A stretch of 52,945 nucleotides of DNA from an uncultured Bacteroidota bacterium (GTDB lineage: Bacteria > Bacteroidota > Bacteroidia > Bacteroidales > UBA12077), in the NCBI GenBank assembly GCA_913055635.1, contig CAJXLK010000033.1, positions 1 to 52,945 of the forward strand, in the 5' to 3' direction. Below, in pieces: positions 51,370 through 52,945 of the stretch (position 1 is its first letter; every line of letters starts with the position of its first letter). The notes under the pieces are model-generated. The model did no database searches. It was not told where the DNA came from and saw nothing but the letters and a program-made list of their open reading frames with translations. The translations under genes and the position numbers were made by a program.

Positions 51370-52428
51370 CTATTGGCTTTGTGTTCTGACCAGGCGGAAT
51401 CCATAGTTGTTGAAGGCGTAGGAAGGGGCGCTGCTGGCACGATTGGACACCCGGCAAAAGGAGTCGTAATAGAGCCAGCTGCCGCCGCGGACTACCACAT
51501 TTTCTCCCCGCCGCGGTCCCTTTGGGTTTTTGCGGGTTTGTCCGGTATAAGGACTGTACCAGTCGAAGCACCATTCCCATACATTGCCGCTCATATCATA
51601 GATGCCCAGTTCATTGGGCTTCTTTTCTCCCACCTGATGGGTGTGCCCCCCGGCATTGTCGTCATACCAGGCCACACTGTCTGGGTGGTTGGAGCCGCTG
51701 TAGCGGGTAGCTCGTGCTTTGGCCCCCCCTCGGGCAGCATACTCCCATTCGGCTTCTGTCGGCAGGCTACCCCCGGCCCATTGACAAAAAGCCTGGGCCC
51801 CGTTCCAGGTAACCTCGACAACCGGGTGCCTTGCTTTAGCAGGATTGGCACGAAAACGCCCGTCCTGATAGCGAATCTGGCAGAATTTGTTGTCGATGTG
51901 GATCAGGGCCGTGCGTCCTTCACGCCCGTCCCGGTCCACTCCAGCTTCATTGAGGAAAACAGCATATTGAGCATTGGTGATCTCATAACGGCTGATGGTG
52001 TAGTCATCCAAAATAACCCGGTGCACAGGCTTTTCATCTCCTCTGCACTTGTTCTGCTCCTCGGTGCAACCCATCTGGAAATGGCCGCCTTTGACCTTTA
52101 CCATCTCTATAAAAGGACGCCCCCTTAATTCAATCCGTATGCCCGACCGCTTTAGCGAATCAATGCCTTTCATCGACCAGCTGATCCGCTTGCCCCTGCC
52201 GGGCTTTACAAAAATGCCAAAATCCCCCTCCATATGGCGCCCTTCTGCCTGAAAACTGGTATCCTGCCCCTTCGAATAAAAAAGGTGAACCCTTGCAGGT
52301 CGCTCTGAATCCAGATCATAACGAATCTCCATCCCGCCTTCTTTTAAGCTCTGCTTAACATTGGATATCTGTTGCCCCCATCCCGCAAGGGTTAAAATCA
52401 AAAAAGTGAAAGTCAGCAGGTAACGCAT
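51370..52428 (-). CDS. SUMF1/formylglycine-generating-enzyme domain protein
   Basis: The 352-residue exported protein starts at ATG 52428 with a signal peptide (TFLILTLAGWGQ). An Ig-like region at about 20-115 follows, then a SUMF1 domain at about 120-350. Domain marks are MVKVKGGHFQMGCTEE, YEITNAQYAVFLNEAG, LPTEAEWEYAARGG and MSGNVWEWCFDWY. The active-site pair of true formylglycine-generating enzymes needs two cysteines in the C-terminal GGSW segment; here it reads GGSWLYYDSFCRVSNR, so the first is tyrosine. It is thus unlikely to activate sulfatases. SUMF1-like domains are common in Bacteroidota lipoproteins such as GldK. Confidence 0.88.
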   Translation of the reverse strand: MRYLLTFTFLILTLAGWGQQISNVKQSLKEGGMEIRYDLDSERPARVHLFYSKGQDTSFQAEGRHMEGDFGIFVKPGRGKRISWSMKGIDSLKRSGIRIELRGRPFIEMVKVKGGHFQMGCTEEQNKCRGDEKPVHRVILDDYTISRYEITNAQYAVFLNEAGVDRDGREGRTALIHIDNKFCQIRYQDGRFRANPAKARHPVVEVTWNGAQAFCQWAGGSLPTEAEWEYAARGGAKARATRYSGSNHPDSVAWYDDNAGGHTHQVGEKKPNELGIYDMSGNVWEWCFDWYSPYTGQTRKNPKGPRRGENVVVRGGSWLYYDSFCRVSNRASSAPSYAFNNYGFRLVRTQSQ

Positions 52429-52455
52429 CTTGCTCGGCTTGTTGGTTGGGGACAA

Positions 52456-52868
52456 AGTACAAAAAAATGCCTGCCCTTCAAAGTTCTACCCCATCCGGTC
52501 ATGATCGGCCAGTATCTTTACCGGAACAGGGCGATGGCTGGTAAATGGTTTCTGTTAACAACGCCTCCTTCATTCAACACTGATGCCGAACCCCGCTATT
52601 GGATCAATGCTTTTTTCCCGACATCAACAACTCGCAATGACCCCGGCCTTTTGATGAGGATGAGATGCTCATGATAAACCCCCGGCCTTTAATGCTGGCA
52701 ATAACCCCGGCCTTTTAATGAGAAAATGCTTAAATCACTGAATGGAGCCTTTTTACCATCTTATGTGTAAAATTTTCCGATATTTTTTTGAGAATAAAAA
52801 AAGAGCCTTATATTTGCATCGCCGTATTTGAAAATTGGCATTTTCAATGCGGCATGGGTCAAAAAAAC
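52456..52868. other. Gene-free stretch before tRNA-Val with a short direct repeat
   Basis: No gene is supported in these 413 bases. The core ACCCCGGCCTTT followed by (T)RATG occurs three times, with CCCCGG starting at 52641, 52680 and 52705; the copies differ at a few flanking bases. The tRNA promoter lies at 52787-52816. The rest is featureless. Confidence 0.6.
52787..52816 (+). promoter_or_regulatory. Bacteroidota-type promoter for tRNA-Val
   Basis: TTTG (52787-52790), an 18-base spacer and TATATTTG (52809-52816), which matches the Bacteroidota -7 element TAnnTTTG exactly, lie about 52 bp before the tRNA. Transcription should begin about seven bases after the -7 element. Confidence 0.75.
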
Positions 52869-52943
52869 GGGCGATTAGCTCAGTTGGTTCAGAGCATCTG
52901 GCTTACAACCAGGGGGTCGATGGTTCGAATCCATCATCGCCCA
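52869..52943 (+). tRNA. tRNA-Val (anticodon TAC)
   Basis: A complete 75-nt cloverleaf: acceptor GGGCGAT pairs with ATCGCCC, with discriminator A. The D arm has GCTC / GAGC around AGTTGGTTCA. The anticodon stem is TCTGG / CCAGG (one wobble) around the loop CTTACAA, giving TAC. The T arm is GATGG / CCATC around TTCGAAT. CCA is not encoded (CA follows the discriminator, then the window ends). Confidence 0.96.
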
Positions 52944-52945
52944 CA

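Overview
The window reads as a chromosomal segment of a Bacteroidota bacterium, most likely of the Bacteroidales/Marinilabiliales type. The evidence is: an ECF sigma / FecR / STN-TonB receptor operon; a LytS-type kinase with a two-component-regulator propeller; a PD40/TPR surface protein; a Bacteroidota-style neighbourhood of holA, AMP nucleosidase and an HsdR_N protein; and a near-perfect Bacteroidota promoter (TTTG, 18 nt, TATATTTG) in front of the terminal tRNA-Val. A BCCT osmolyte transporter and an NhaC antiporter are compatible with a saline or alkaline habitat, but that is inference. The species cannot be named from this sequence.

Region 1 (1-2845) looks accessory. It has a 5'-truncated remnant of a nucleoid-associated protein gene, two overlapping secreted/lipoprotein genes of unknown role, and a small membrane protein plus XRE regulator pair preceded by three similar palindromes. 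Region 2 (3059-13977) is envelope sensing and glycan use: a TonB receptor, FecR anti-sigma factor, ECF sigma factor and lipoprotein in one minus-strand operon, a family 3 glycoside hydrolase, and a large propeller histidine kinase with no response regulator beside it. Region 3 (13978-14776) has no supported gene and holds two unrelated tandem repeats: a degenerate ~17-19-bp repeat amplified into an 81-bp higher-order unit, and a 14-bp repeat that begins at the stop codon of an aminotransferase gene.

Region 4 (14777-31667) is mainly housekeeping: an aminotransferase and DUF1573 protein, valS, a glutamine synthetase followed by a structured gene-free stretch, an NhaC antiporter, a YqgE/AlgH protein, a four-gene operon (AMP nucleosidase, holA, rhomboid, class IV aminotransferase), an HsdR_N nuclease-like protein, a GNAT acetyltransferase and a 1020-residue TPR/PD40 protein with a C-terminal membrane anchor. 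Region 5 (31919-45229) has a second aminotransferase, a lipid A-type acyltransferase, an inositol-monophosphatase-family protein, mtaB, Ppx/GppA, SixA, PIN-PhoH, a nitroreductase, folC, an SDR, and a BCCT transporter tightly linked to a tandem universal stress protein. Region 6 (45232-52945) has dnaG, a second nitroreductase-like gene, a SAM hydroxide adenosyltransferase, a secreted nuclease fused to ComEA-like helix-hairpin-helix units, a Yip1-type membrane protein, a SUMF1-domain protein lacking one of the two enzyme cysteines, and tRNA-Val.

No CRISPR array, transposase, integrase or phage gene was seen. The best candidates for something new are the nuclease-ComEA fusion, the BCCT-USP couple, the higher-order repeat upstream of the sensor kinase, the structured region after glnA and the triple palindrome before the XRE pair. 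Each is a lead, not a demonstrated system.
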